This document shows, in pieces, positions 47,093-57,437 of a stretch of DNA of 64,000 bases. Source of the DNA: Siphonodentalium dalli (taxonomy: Eukaryota; Mollusca; Scaphopoda; Gadilida; Siphonodentaliidae); assembly GCA_032622095.1 (NCBI GenBank), contig CP136065.1:94621343-94685342 (forward strand). Reading direction: 5' to 3'. How positions within the stretch are numbered: the stretch's first letter is position 1; each line of letters begins with the position of its first letter. Under the pieces are notes generated by a model. It was not told the origin of the DNA, made no database searches, and saw only the letters and a list, made by a program, of their open reading frames with translations. The translations under genes were made by a program, and so were the position numbers.

Positions 47093-47932
47093 ATTTCAAT
47101 CCCCAAGAATAGGCCAAAAACAGAACAGGAACATTGTGACATCCAGACTTTCATTTTTGAGGCGTGCGATCTTGCGCACCATCGCGCGGCTAAAATTGAA
47201 AACCAGCGAGCGATCAATTGCGCACCTAGGCCAAATACAGAGAGCGTACAAGTATAAAGAAACAGCTTGAATATTGTAGCAAAATATCAAATGAATTCTC
47301 CGAAACCAACATTCATTGTCGACATACATCAAAAGGTGAGTCCCTCGTGCCACGATGATTGGCAGTTTAAGTTATTTGAGGTCACACGGTGTGATGTGTC
47401 GAATGCACTATCTGTCTGAGACTGAATGATTCGAAGCTAAAAATACATTTGAACGATTTCTATGTATGGCTTATGACGTTACATAAATTCCTGGAAAATC
47501 AAAGCGAGACCACGTGGCCGGGAGATGTTGATATTTATTTTGTCAGCATGGAATCGGAGTATTAAATTGATTCCTTATTAATAATTATGAATTACAATTA
47601 ATATAGGAGCATGTAAAATATAAAAACATAGTGTGTAACATTCACTTGTGCTTATGGATAGTGGATTAAGCAGTGTTAAACCATCAAAGAGATTCACTGG
47701 ACATCGATCGTGAGTAAACTAATTCAATTTATGCGGCATTTATGAATGTATTTCCGCTGTTTATTTTATCTTGATAGAAACCGCGCACCTGGCCAAATCC
47801 CAGTGAGCGGGACTCTGCGCTACATTTTCTAAAAATGAAAGTCTGGACATCATGTTTGCAGATTTACGTTACCAGAAAACGACAGACTGAGAAATCAAAT
47901 CTCAGTGCTCCTGTGCCTATTCTTGGTGATCA
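47093..47932. repeat. 840-bp segment with inverted ends
   Basis: CCCCAAGAATAGGC and TCCAGACTTTCATTTTT (47100-47160) recur inverted at 47830-47930 (AAAAATGAAAGTCTGGA, CCTATTCTTGGTGATC). GCGCACC motifs occur near both ends. Probably a decayed transposon; it encloses the putative exon at 47291. Confidence 0.55.
47291..47335 (+). CDS. Putative first coding exon of a small gene (low confidence)
   Basis: ATG in context ATCAAATGA starts 15 codons (MNSPKPTFIVDIHQK) ending exactly at AAG|GTGAGT. Phase 0 matches the acceptor at 48637. It lies inside an inverted-end repeat (47093-47932), so it could be chance or an exonised transposon piece. Confidence 0.25.
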
Positions 47933-47934
47933 AC

Positions 47935-48123
47935 TACAGTAATGCCCTAAATAATCGACTCCTTAACCACAGCAGAATTATGGGTAATTTTTCAGGATTT
48001 AGTCGGAAATATGGCTTGTTGCCATTCATCAGAAAGCCCTCAGTGAGAGCTTTCCGATGAATGGCAACAAGCCATATTTCCGACTAAATCCTGAAAAGTT
48101 GATTACTTAAGAGCATTACTGTA
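47935..48123. mobile_element. TA-type palindromic MITE (ACAGTAATGCCC family)
   Basis: TACAGTAATGCCCTAAATAA ... ATTACTGTA with complementary arms (GGCTTGTTGCCATTCATC / GATGAATGGCAACAAGCC). The right arm has lost part of the terminal block (reads GTTGATTACTTAAGAGCATT). Confidence 0.9.
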
Positions 48124-48352
48124 GTTGAGAACCTGTTTGCGAATACACCAACAGTGCGGTTTCAAAAAACCCTTTGGAGTCTGAGAATTTTTTAAGCCAT
48201 AGTCACCATATGACTCTGAAGAAATATATATATGTTAATCTATGAGAAAATTTCAATGTATTTTATCCATATATGGCCACATCAATTTTATTAGTTGGTT
48301 TACCCACGAAACATGGGCAAATATCTCCAGATAGAGGGGAAATTTAAAAAAA

Positions 48353-48425
48353 AGTAAGTTTGGGACATGCTATTTGCCAGTTTTCTAAAGTCAGTTTGGG
48401 ACATGCTGTTTGCCGGTTTTCTACA
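48353..48425. repeat. Two-copy 43-bp tandem repeat
   Basis: AGTTTGGGACATGCT.TTTGCC then GGTTTTCTA, twice in direct succession. Confidence 0.8.
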
Positions 48426-48637
48426 TACTGCTATTAATGGTTTCAAAATGAACAAATTCATTTATCATTAATACTGCAATAAGCATTTTACTCATTTTCC
48501 TGATTATCCCATGATATATTATGGTGGGCCCAAATTTGATGGGCACAGTGATGCAATTAAACTATAGGTCAGGCCTATCTGGCCCATGAGCTTCAGGAGA
48601 TGAGGGGACAAATAATTAAATTTGATTTATTTTTTAG

Positions 48638-48841
48638 AAAAATTGCATGTTCGTAAAACAACTAATTAAATCGGTGTTGCCCAAAGCATATGAAACATTG
48701 CGTAAAATGAAAATAGATCAGATTTTCAGGAAAAGTAACAAGAGAATTGTGCATGTAATGATGGACTCAATCCTTGCAGACAATGCTGGCTGTAGCAATG
48801 AAGAGATAGCTAGGTTTCAGTTGAAAGCCTTCGTTAACTGA
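48638..48841 (+). CDS. Putative terminal exon of a small unknown protein
   Basis: A strong acceptor (TTATTTTTTAG, 48627-48637) is followed by 67 codons and TGA. The frame reads KQLIKSVLPKAYETLRKMK, then FRKSNKRIVHVMMDSI and CSNEEIARFQLKAFVN. Composition is protein-like (helical, lysine-rich) and the stretch is not visibly repetitive, unlike its surroundings. Joined to the exon at 47291 it would give an 82-residue product. I do not recognise the family; it might instead be the last exon of a larger plus-strand gene. Confidence 0.4.
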   Translation, partial: KNCMFVKQLIKSVLPKAYETLRKMKIDQIFRKSNKRIVHVMMDSILADNAGCSNEEIARFQLKAFVN

Positions 48842-48914
48842 GTCAATAGTTCGCAACTTTTAGAATTCATGCACCATCAATCAGATTTTCTTCAAGATGA
48901 GTCTATATATATTT

Positions 48915-49218
48915 AGGCTGAAGGGGTCAGTCTCCTACAAAAAAGTGGTGAAGAGTACACAGGTTTTGAAAATGTGCTGAAGGGTACATTGGGTTCGCTA
49001 TCGGCTATGATGAAGTTACATTGACTGTGTTCCTGATAGTGTGGCACCTATCAGCAATTTGTTTTCAATTCACACTAGTTTTCTTTGGAGCTTAAGCAAT
49101 TATTCTAGTAGAAATCGTGGCAGATGCAAAAACTAAATGTCATCATTTTGAGCGAGATTTCAAAACCCGTGTACCAAGGCTTCAGCACATTTTTTGGTGA
49201 GAGTGACCCCTTCAGCTA
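48915..49218. mobile_element. 300-bp element with GCTGAAGGGGTCA inverted ends
   Basis: Left end TTTAGGCTGAAGGGGTCA; right end TGACCCCTTCAGCTAAA. An inner inverted match is GTGCTGAAG / CTTCAGCAC. No coding potential; superfamily not determined. Confidence 0.65.
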
Positions 49219-49587
49219 AATTAGGCGATATATACTTTATGTAGAGCAGAGTATACAAGTGTTATCAAAGTCAATCTTGCATTATCTAATTTCAAATGAA
49301 AATTAAAACCATTTACAGACCCGAGTTTCAGTTAGTTGTTACTCAATATCATAGAAAACAGTGTGTTGAATAATTAATGAATAATAGCAATAACATACAA
49401 CTACAGAACAACAAAATGTTCGTAAATTAAATTAACAAAACAACAGTCGTGATAACAATTAAACAGAAATTAATGTTACGGCACGTAGATATAAACAATA
49501 TATATGGCTCATGATTAAATTTTATTTAATTTTAATACTTTTAGTGATAGGTCCTTTCAAACAATTAGTGTACTCCTTTTTATTATA

Positions 49588-49713
49588 TACAGTAATGCCC
49601 TAAAGTGAGAGTTTTCCGATGAATGGCAACAAGCCATATTTCCGACTAAATCCTGAAAAGTTACCCATAATTCTGCTGTGGTTAAGGAGTCGATTATTTA
49701 GGGCATAACTGTA
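49588..49713. mobile_element. TA-type palindromic MITE, left arm deleted
   Basis: TACAGTAATGCCCTAAA jumps directly to the centre (GTGAGAGTTTTCCGATGAAT), then a complete right arm to GGGCATAACTGTA. Confidence 0.88.
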
Positions 49714-50984
49714 AGGCCAATCAGGTCAGCTTTCCACTAAATGAGATTCACAAATGTTCTTCAATTGGCATTGCATGCGGAACATCAGTGCAAATTTTAC
49801 ATTGTCGTTTAGTACCGTCAAAGTTTTTGTCAAATGACTAACCTTAATCATTTTTAATTAAATTCGCGCGATATCATTTTTCACAGTTTTTAATTTGAAC
49901 ACTTCAAATTCATAAAACATAATGCGAAATTCAAAGCGGACAAAATATACTAAACTCTTTGAGTTGTATTATTTTCACTCATTTTAAAATGAGCATGTAT
50001 TGGTGTGGGAAAAATAGTACTGTGTGATTTAACTACGAGTGAAATCCATAATGATTTAATTTTTTCTAATTTCCAAAAAAACACATGAATCGCAAATAAC
50101 ACAGCACACGCAACACCATCTGTATGGATCCTTTAGACTGATCTTGTCAGCTCCGCTACTAAAAGAGATTCATAAATAATCTTAATGATGAGACATGATC
50201 GGTTCTGATATATACAGAATACCTAAATGATTGGATATGTTTCCAAATATTCAAATTTGTTCACTTGCATACTAGGGATTAGTGTGTTTTTTCTCGATTA
50301 AGTTTTACAATGAAAATATAGTTTGATGAAGTTTCATATATTAAGGAACAAGGAAAGTTACTTGAAAATGTAATTTTTGTTGTTGATTTTTTTATATTAT
50401 TCTATTGATTTTGCTCAGTTATGAAAAGAACCAGGTTCACAAAACATGACTCAGAGTTACTTCAATTTATCATTAATCGGCAAAGTTTACATGTCTTGTT
50501 CATTTTGTTGCTTAGGCCGTCAGTGCGAGAGGAAGGATTTTTTTTTTTTTATTCGCAATGATATACCAGAGATATACAATGTAATGGCCAACTCCCCTGT
50601 CATGGAAACCACTGACCATGTTCTTAATTTTTTTATGTTTGTACGATATTTTGACCAAAAGCAGCATGTTTTTCTCATCGATACGATAACTTCCAGGTTG
50701 GATTGTTCCAATTTCACGGAATGCAAAACTACATGTAGGTAAAATGGAACGAAGTGCAGTAATAACAGAAGTGAATGAAGTGAAGCTTCCCATAATAACG
50801 TTCTCTTACAGAAACAATGGAAAATTTTCCTTTTTCGGAAATTGTATTAGTTTTCATACTTCAGAATGACAAATGTAACATCATTATATCAACTTTTGAA
50901 GAGCTTTCCTGGCACATTTAGTTTTGCAGCCTGAAAAATTGCCCCCAAAACTGTCCCATGAATATCATGAGCAGGCCTAAAAAT
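49714..50984. other. AT-rich stretch downstream of the kinase gene
   Basis: No gene recognised. May include the 3' UTR or polyadenylation region of the minus-strand kinase, but no signal can be assigned confidently. Confidence 0.35.
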
Positions 50985-51265
50985 AATTTGCAGAATGACG
51001 TTCCCCCCCTTTACTGGATCCGCCCCCGATATCCCCAAATTGGCAGACAAAACATTGCATAATTGAGGTTCCCAATGGGTGTATATCACAATATTCACCA
51101 TTTGGGAACTTCAATCTAAGTCTATGTCTCCCATAGCAGATGAGGCAATGCAGAATGAGGTCTCCAAAGGGTGAATTTGGTGATGCTAGCCCGCTATGTG
51201 GGATAGTGTCACTAAATTCACCCTCTGAACGCCTCATTCTGCAAATGACAGGCAACTTATGCTCA
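50985..51265. mobile_element. Double-hairpin MITE fragment just beyond the kinase stop codon
   Basis: Linker ATATCCCCAAATTGGCAGA.. followed by the second hairpin (CAGAATGAGGTCTCCAAAGG .. CCTCTGAACGCCTCATTCTG) and TGCAAATGACAGGC. It lies 87 bp past the kinase stop codon, so it is probably transcribed within the 3' UTR (inference). Confidence 0.75.
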
Positions 51266-51351
51266 GTCCTGTGTATCACCAGTAAATAGCATGCTCCAGA
51301 AAATGGTAGATAAATATATATCATGGATGTGCTGATTAAATGTTAATACTA

Positions 51352-51447
51352 TTAGAAGTCAAGATCCCACCCTGTTGTTTCATCGGGTGGTACGTCTCTC
51401 TCTTCTGGATAGCTGTCAAAATTACTGAAGTCTAGTGGTCCTTTCAC
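51352..51447 (-). CDS. PRKG: cGMP-dependent protein kinase, terminal coding exon
   Basis: Reverse strand: acceptor TTCCAG (51448-51453), then 31 codons and TAA (51352-51354). The peptide contains [16 protein letters not shown] and ends GWDLDF. The C-terminal tail of cGMP-dependent protein kinases has the form ..TSNFDSFPEDNDEPPPD..SGWDIDF, and nothing else I know ends this way. It is the AGC-kinase C-terminal extension that packs on the catalytic lobes of this serine/threonine kinase. The exon joins in phase 0 to 53960-54026. Whether this is the PRKG1 or PRKG2 class (or an invertebrate foraging-type gene) cannot be told from the tail alone. Confidence 0.93.
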   Translation of the reverse strand: MKGPLDFSNFDSYPEERDVPPDETTGWDLDF

Positions 51448-52789
51448 CTGGAATATGAATAAATAAGAAATTTACATATATAGATAAACACAGAGACCTT
51501 AAAATGTGCATATAGTGTACCAAGTGTGACTTTGGAATACAGCGGCCATTTGAGCTTCCTTTTTTTGGAGTTGCTTTGGTGGCTGTGTGGTATTGATGTC
51601 AGACTTTGAGTCGCGAATCCCACCCAATCCCAAAAAATAAAATAAAATTTGCACTGTCTCAAAAACCCATGCAGGCTGCAGCTTAAGACAGTTTGAGTTT
51701 GACTGTCCAGTTGTCATATTTTTCTCTTTTTCATAACAGGCATGTACTCAACTTATATGAAATCTTTCAATTTAATTCAAGTTTAAAATTTGTTTCTAAA
51801 CCACGCATTCTGATTGGTCAAGAGTTGCTGACTTTGGTTTTCGATTCACCAGCATTGGATGCAGATCGGTTAAGAAATTTTTAATGGAGCGCACGCCATG
51901 AAAATGAGTGTAAAAAATGTCACTGCGCAGACAGTAATCCCGTAATCGAGTCAACCTCTCACAGATGTTTACTATAGATACTGTTGACAGGAAGTTGTAT
52001 GGGTGCTGTTCCGGGTAAACCCATGGAACATACCCAGAGATTTGATCATCAAACAAGAGCACTGTTAGGGCGTGGCAAAATACAACTGTGGTAATCCAAC
52101 AAAGAGCCATAACTCTGGTGAAAATTGGCAGGCAGAACCCAAATTCGAACTTGACCTGTATTTTGTCCTTGTAAACCAGACACATACCAAATTTCATTCC
52201 ATTCAGTTGAGAATATCTAAAGTTATCATCCGAAAATCAAAAGCGAACGGACGGACAGACCAATAACATAATATGTCCCGTTTAAAAAAAAAAGGGCATA
52301 CAAAAAAGGATATCTCACATTTCATGGCATGCAATACTGACAAAAATCACATTTTGTGGAGTTTCTTTCAATTTTGTTTGGTCACAGGGATTGAATTATA
52401 ATGGAGATAAACGTACCCTGTTTCATTGGATATTCAAGTCGGCTTGTTCACAAACTATTTTTATGATCAACCCTGAATATACAACTCACACATTTATCTC
52501 AAATTATATCTCAAAGACCGACTTAACAATGTAAATGTGATGTCATATATCCATAGGTCTTTGGCACTTTAGTGTGAGTTGATGCCATATTCTAAGAACA
52601 TGTCACCACATAAAACTCTGGTGCAGGAGTATTTGCCTGGATATTATTAAGCAATTCATCCCAGTCAGCTAAATTATCAATGAATATAAATATACCAGGA
52701 TACCTGCCTGACATCGACATTGTCATAACTCATCCCATTCTGTGTATATGTGACATAATCCAGTCATGCTAACACTTCCTGCATTAAGT

Positions 52790-53006
52790 TACAATAATGC
52801 CCTAAATTATTGACTCCTTAATCACAGCGGAATTATGGGTAACTTTTCAGGATTTAGTCGGAAATATGGCTTGTTGCCATTCATTGGAAAGCTCTCACTG
52901 AGGGCTTTCCATTGAATGGCAACAAGCCATATTTCCGACTAAATCCTGAAAAGTTACCCATAATTCTGCCATGGTTAAGGAGTCGATTATTTAGGGCATC
53001 ACTGTA
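52790..53006. mobile_element. TA-type palindromic MITE, full-length copy (217 bp)
   Basis: Both arms are complete, from TACAATAATGCCCTAAATTA to TATTTAGGGCATCACTGTA. The centre reads AAAGCTCTCACTGAGGGCTTTC. A 65-codon frame starting in it is an artefact of the palindrome. Confidence 0.92.
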
Positions 53007-53431
53007 CATTAAGTGTAGCCATATCTGTTTTTCGAGAAAAGAAAAAACAAACAAACAAGGAATACAAGCTCAGACAAAATTATGCATGTTGAGAAAAATT
53101 TCAAAGTAAAAAAGGGGGATAACTCCACTAAAAAAAATTCTGATGAACCTCATAATCGCAGGTGCACACCTTCCCAAGGTATAACATATCTGTACCAAGT
53201 TTCCGAAAAAATTTATTGAATAATGTAAGAATACAACAGCACTGACAAAATTTCGTCCACGGACAGATGGACAAGCATGATTCCAGTATTATAAGAACAA
53301 TTTTCATGTTCTTCGTGTAGATATTGGTTCAACATACTTTTCAGCTGTATAACCCACCGAGAACATCTTAAGGCACTTTAAAAGCTTTTAGATATTAATG
53401 AACAAGGAATTTTATATCCTGTATGAAAGCT

Positions 53432-53894
53432 CAATATGCAAGCCTGCAAATAGTGTGTCTGTCATTTGCAGAATGAGGTCCCCAGAGGGTGAATTTAGTG
53501 ATGCTATCCCACACAGCGAGCTAGCATCACCAAATTCACATTCTGGGGACCTTATTCTGCTTAGACCTCATCTTCTGGGAAGTATCTATAGTCTAAAATT
53601 AACATTGTTTTTAGTTACTTTTTTCCTTCTGGGAAGTTTCTATATCACCTAATTTGCAGAAGATAAAATACATAATCGAGGTGACTAATGGGTGAACATC
53701 ACCAATTTTACTTCAACTGGGGAATTTCTATTTGATCCTAGGTCTGCAATAGCAGTTGAGGCCTAAGCAGAATGAGGCTCTCAGAGAGTAAATTTGGTGA
53801 TGCTAGCCCACAATGCGGAATAGCGTCACTAAATTCACCCTCTGTGAGCCTCGTCGTTCTGCAAATGAGAGACACACTATTTGCAGGCTTGTTT
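53432..53894. mobile_element. Double-hairpin MITE, best complete copy (about 460 bp)
   Basis: Ends CAAGCCTGCAAATAGTGTG and its inverse. First hairpin 53470-53560 (CAGAATGAGGTCCCCAGAGG .. GGGGACCTTATTCTG), linker with CTTCTGGGAAGT repeats, second hairpin 53770-53862. The whole unit therefore has terminal inverted repeats plus two independent internal hairpins sharing the same stem sequence. No clear target duplication. Its right end lies 66 bp from the kinase exon. Confidence 0.85.
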
Positions 53895-53959
53895 ACAATT
53901 TCTTTTTGATTCCAGGTTTTTCTCCAGGCTATAGTTTATTTATATCCCATTTTATTTAC

Positions 53960-54026
53960 CTTTGGAAGAATTGGTGGGGGTGCTGTCCTGTTAGATAGTC
54001 CTTCCCAGTCGAAGCCCTGGAACCAT
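53960..54026 (-). CDS. PRKG: cGMP-dependent protein kinase, penultimate coding exon
   Basis: Reverse strand: TTTACAG acceptor (54027-54033), then one base completing the lysine codon split by the upstream intron, then 22 codons reading WFQGFDWEGL..RT.PPPILPK, and a GTAAAT donor. In PRKG proteins the sequence after the kinase domain is KHKWFEGFNWEGLR.GTLTPPIIP, so identity and position are clear. It joins upstream exon 63946-64000 in phase 2 and downstream exon 51352-51447 in phase 0, giving an unbroken frame. Confidence 0.93.
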
Positions 54027-54151
54027 CTGTAAATAGATACAATATGTCACATTCAGGTTTGGTAAACATTAACTCTTTTATTTTATCAATGGATTCTCTA
54101 TACGCTTCCCAACTCTTGGTGTAAGGGATTCCTTTTTTAAGGAAGTCCCTG

Positions 54152-54304
54152 TACAGTAATGCCCTAATTAATCGACTGCTTAACCACAGCAGAATTATGG
54201 GTAACTTTTCAGGATTTAGTCGGAAATATGGCTTGTTGCCATTCATCGGAAAGCTCTCTGGAAAAGTTACCCATAATTCTGCTGTGTGTAAGGGCATTAC
54301 TGTA
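54152..54304. mobile_element. TA-type palindromic MITE, partial right arm
   Basis: TACAGTAATGCCCTAATTAA .. GGCTTGTTGCCATTCATCGG on the left; the right arm is cut down to GAAAAGTTACCCATAATTCT and GGGCATTACTGTA. Confidence 0.88.
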
Positions 54305-54395
54305 GCTGAGGTGGTTAGGTCATGGATAAGATCACCACTCTGTGCTAGGCGAGGTTGGCGCGGGTTTTAACCTCGACATGGACGATAAATGGGAC
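54305..54395 (+). repeat. tRNA-derived SINE-like head
   Basis: Begins GCTGAGGTGGTTAGGTC (box A-like) with GGCGCGGGTTTTAACCTCGA (box B-like, close to GGTTCRANNCC) about 48 bp further on, followed by CATGGAC. Spacing and both boxes fit an RNA polymerase III promoter of tRNA origin. A real tRNA is unlikely because the acceptor stem does not pair convincingly. Confidence 0.5.
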
Positions 54396-54817
54396 CTATT
54401 TTCAAGCTTGATCTGAGTTGAGGGACATCTCAAAGTTCCAATATGATCGATACCTGGCCATTTCGACAGATTTCAACCAGATTTGGTGTATCAACCTTTT
54501 TTGTTAACTCTTTCGCTGCCAAACGCGCATAAATACGAACTTCGTAGACGCTGCCAATCGTGCATTTTTGCGAATTTGGTATGTAGTCTAATGTATGGGA
54601 TATAACTCTATTCTTTCCGGCATGTTTGACAGTGTACAATGTATATATCTGTAGTACTGTTGCACGCGAACAATTGAAAGCGACAATGTCATGCTATTTC
54701 TGACGTTATGGAGGTACAGTCAGAGCCGGAATATTGCGTCATTGTTATTAGCACGTGGTTATCAGTCGAAAATGGCTGCTCGCAAAAGACTCAGGACTGA
54801 AGAAGTTATTGTTATTA

Positions 54818-55160
54818 CCTCTATACTCTAATGATCGAGGGGCGCCTGTGGCGCATAAGTTACTTATACCTATTATTTGTGTGGGCAGTAGCCTCTAGTA
54901 TAGGGGCGCCTGCGGCGCATAAGATACTAGGGTGGGGTGGTGGGTGGGTAACTAACCTCTATACTCTAATGATCGAGGGGCGCCTGTGGCGCATAAGATA
55001 CTTATACCTATTATGTATGTGGGCAGTAGCCTCTATAGGGGCGCCTGCGGCGCATAAGATACTATGGGTGGCGGGATGGGGTGGTGGGTGGGTAACTAAC
55101 CTCTATACTCTAATGATCGAGGGGCGCCTGCGGCGCATAAGATACTTATACCTATTATTT
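54818..55160. repeat. Tandem repeat, about 2.5 units of 135-145 bp
   Basis: CTCTATACTCTAATGATCGA then GGGGCGCCTG.GGCGCATAAG appears five times in all, alternating with GGGTGGGGTGGTGGGTGGGT. The 117-codon frame over it is repeat-driven. Confidence 0.88.
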
Positions 55161-55309
55161 ATAATACACCTTTACTGGTTTTGAACAACCCTTGTCTATT
55201 GTGTCGTTTCCAGTGGTGATAACAGGCCACTAAATTAATTATGCTGGTGAGTTGACCATGTGTATGCCCGCGTGACCCATATAATTCACATAAATCATCG
55301 TAAAACCCA

Positions 55310-55760
55310 ATTTTCCTGAAATTCAAGATGGCCGTCAAGATCACGTGACTTATAAGGGGCGGAGCAGGGTCATATGCCCCCCTGCAGGTATATATACATA
55401 TGGGTATGGTTATATTATATATATCTATATTTGGAATTGTACCTATCAGAGAATATTCAAGCAACCAACTCAACAAAGTGCGCCATTGTATCCCATTTTG
55501 CTACAAATAGGTGGCAACTTGCATAAATCCAAGATGGACGCCAAGGTCACGTGACCTATTTTATGTCCAAAGTGGGTTCATATAGGTTACTCCCGTGTAC
55601 CTTACTGTTGGACATCGTATAATTGGGTTGAATATTAGAAAACAAACAACACACCCATTCATACCCAAACAAACTGTACATATACAGGCAAATAGCCACT
55701 AATCCAAGATGGCCACCAATGTCACGTGACCTTGGTGGCGTGTCCACAGCGGCATTCGAC
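55310..55760. repeat. Three diverged units with AAGATGGC next to TCACGTGA
   Basis: AAGATGGCCGTCAAGATCACG (55326), AAGATGGACGCCAAGGTCAC (55532) and AAGATGGCCACCAATGTCAC (55707), each followed by GTGAC, with CATATA-rich spacers. Spacing is about 205 and 175 bp. They combine a YY1-like core with an E-box palindrome. Confidence 0.75.
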
Positions 55761-56005
55761 AAGGTATACCTATGTCTATATACATGTAAAGTTTCAACTA
55801 ATTATATTAGAAACTGCTTGAGATATAATGTATTACCCATATATACCTGAAATACATGGATATATGTACAGGATGCGTGGCACTGGGGCCTACGTCTGTG
55901 GTGGTGGGTGGCAGCGAAAGAGTTAAATTGAACAAGGAGTTCAATCTAAAAAAATCCCCCAAAATTAAAGAGATAAAAAAAGCAAACAAAGGAACTGGTT
56001 TCAGC

Positions 56006-56179
56006 TACAGTAATTAATGCCCTAAATAATCGACTCCTTAACCACAGCATAATTATGGGTAATTTTCTCAGTGAGAGCTTTCCGATGAATGGCAACAAGC
56101 CATACTTCCGACTAAATCCTGAAAAATTACCCATAATTCTGCTGTGGTTAAGGAGTTGATTATTTAGAGCATTACTGTA
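56006..56179. mobile_element. TA-type palindromic MITE, left-arm deletion
   Basis: TACAGTAATTAATGCCCTAA .. TTTCTCAGTGAGAGCTTTCC .. GAGCATTACTGTA. The right arm is complete; part of the left inner arm is missing. Confidence 0.88.
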
Positions 56180-56400
56180 GTTCAATTAAAAACGTCTGCA
56201 ATGGAATATTATGTTCCATTATTGATAATAAAGTGGCTTTTCACTGAAGTGCTTGGCTTAAATTAAAAGATTTCTTAATATGGCCTGCGATAACTGGACA
56301 AAAGCTTAGCATGTGGATATCCCATCCTATTGTGGTTCCTTAACACTTTCTATACTAAACACGCATGAATACAGTGCAGTTCCCTTAGGAAATGTTCAGA

Positions 56401-56601
56401 TAATGCACCCAGGGCCGATAAGGTTCGGGGTGATTTATGTGGTTCTTTGATCCTGTCATCCGGCAGACATTCCGGATTTTCGGTACGATCCGTTCCGTAT
56501 CGGCCGAACTTAAAAGTCCGCATTTTACATCCGCCCGGAATGCTGCCTCCTTCCGGTAACTGAAAAAAGCAATTCACTCTTGAATTATACGCATCGCGCT
56601 C
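56401..56601 (+). repeat. Split direct repeat A1
   Basis: 201 bp starting TAATGCACCCAGGGCCGATA and ending ACGCATCGCGCTC; repeated as A2. It would contain the 5' promoter of the element (inference). Confidence 0.92.
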
Positions 56602-56795
56602 GGTTGTGTCGTCAATTCCTATCTGTTTCCATCCGTCACCGTGTTTCTTCACCAGCCTTCACTTATTCGTCTATCATCTTGTTCCTTGTGCGCTCTGTCT
56701 GCGTCCTGTTCCGTCGGCGTTACCTATTTTCGTGGGTCGTGCACGTGTTTTCCCTGTTTGTGTTTGTCGTTCGGTGGCATTCCCGTATTTCTCCT

Positions 56796-57437
56796 ATGGT
56801 TCGTACAGGATCTCGCGGTCGGGCCCGCGACCGTTCGTCTCGTAGCAGTCGCCAGGATGCGTCTGCCAGCTCGTCTCGTGCTGGTCCTGCTTCCAGTGGC
56901 CGTGTTAGGCCTTCTTCTCGGGTTTTCGGCCAGTGTGTCATCTGTGGCTGATTCACGGGTGCGCTGCCGTGGTCAGCATTCGCGTGGCAGGCCTGCTCGT
57001 GGCTCTGGACGGGGATGCCACGCCTCTCGTGGCCGGATTTCCCATTCTCGTGGCCGCGATCCTGTTCGTCAGCCTCGTTGTCGGCCCAGTCGCCAGGCTC
57101 GTCGCCGACAGGACGTTTTCTGCGCTATGACTCCAGGTCACCACTAGCGTCTCCTTTGTCGTCCTGTCCCCGCCGCAGTTCTGATGACAGCTCCACTTCT
57201 CTCCGCCGCCGCGAGGATTCCCGTGTGGCTTCAGTGATAAACCGACCGAACGCTCCGGCAAGAGACAGAACTGATCCGGGTAATGCCTTATTTAGCTTTC
57301 CATCCTCGCTGGTCTCCCCTTGGGACGCCCCCTTGCCGATTCCTACGGCGGCAGATGGCCTTGGCTCTCACGTTTCCCGATCTTCGCGACAAAATTTTCT
57401 GGGGGCGTCGTGCTTCCGGGCGAATCCGTGTTGCGCC
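56796..57437 (+). pseudogene. Gag-like arginine/serine-rich region, frameshifted
   Basis: A frame opens at 56796 (VRTGSRGRARDRSSRSSR) and is lost at 56951. Neighbouring frames continue with RGRPARGSGRGCHASRGRIS (to 57147), then SRSPLASPLSSCPRRSSDDS (to about 57450). Low-complexity R/S/G-rich protein at the 5' position of a DIRS-order element is consistent with its Gag, but the family is too variable to confirm. At least two single-base shifts, then interrupted by the hAT-like insertion. Confidence 0.55.

Larger units (their letters stand above)
51448..53959 (-). other. PRKG: Kinase intron (2.5 kb)
   Basis: GTAAAT donor (53959 downward) and TTCCAG acceptor (51448). Contains one complete TA-type palindromic MITE and one double-hairpin MITE; the rest is AT-rich. 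51560-51615 (GGTGGCTGTGTGGTATTGAT..TCGCGAATCCCACCC) faintly resembles a tRNA-like SINE head. Confidence 0.85.
54504..55926. mobile_element. piggyBac-like non-autonomous element, 1.4 kb
   Basis: TTAA (54504-54507) then CTCTTTCGCTGCCA; right end TGGCAGCGAAAGAG then TTAA (55923-55926). TTAA plus a CYCTTT..TGCCA terminus is the piggyBac pattern. No transposase. The interior is two tandem-repeat blocks: 54818-55160 (about 135-145 bp units with GGGGCGCCTG.GGCGCATAAG) and 55310-55760 (about 190 bp units with AAGATGG.C..CAAG.TCACGTGAC). Confidence 0.82.

Noticed and set aside
47655-47709. An exon starting MDSGLSSVKPSK with a GTGAGT donor
   Set aside because: It leaves phase 2, which does not continue in the acceptor at 48637, and no polypyrimidine tract precedes it.
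51560-51615. A tRNA gene or SINE head with box A/B-like motifs
   Set aside because: The B box is weak and no acceptor stem forms; mentioned only in the intron entry.
52912-54297. Recurring short ORFs starting MNGNKPYFR
   Set aside because: They are produced by the arm of the TA-type palindromic MITE at three places, not by a gene family.
54831-55184. 117-codon repetitive ORF
   Set aside because: Driven by the 135-145 bp tandem repeat in the piggyBac-like element; no domain.
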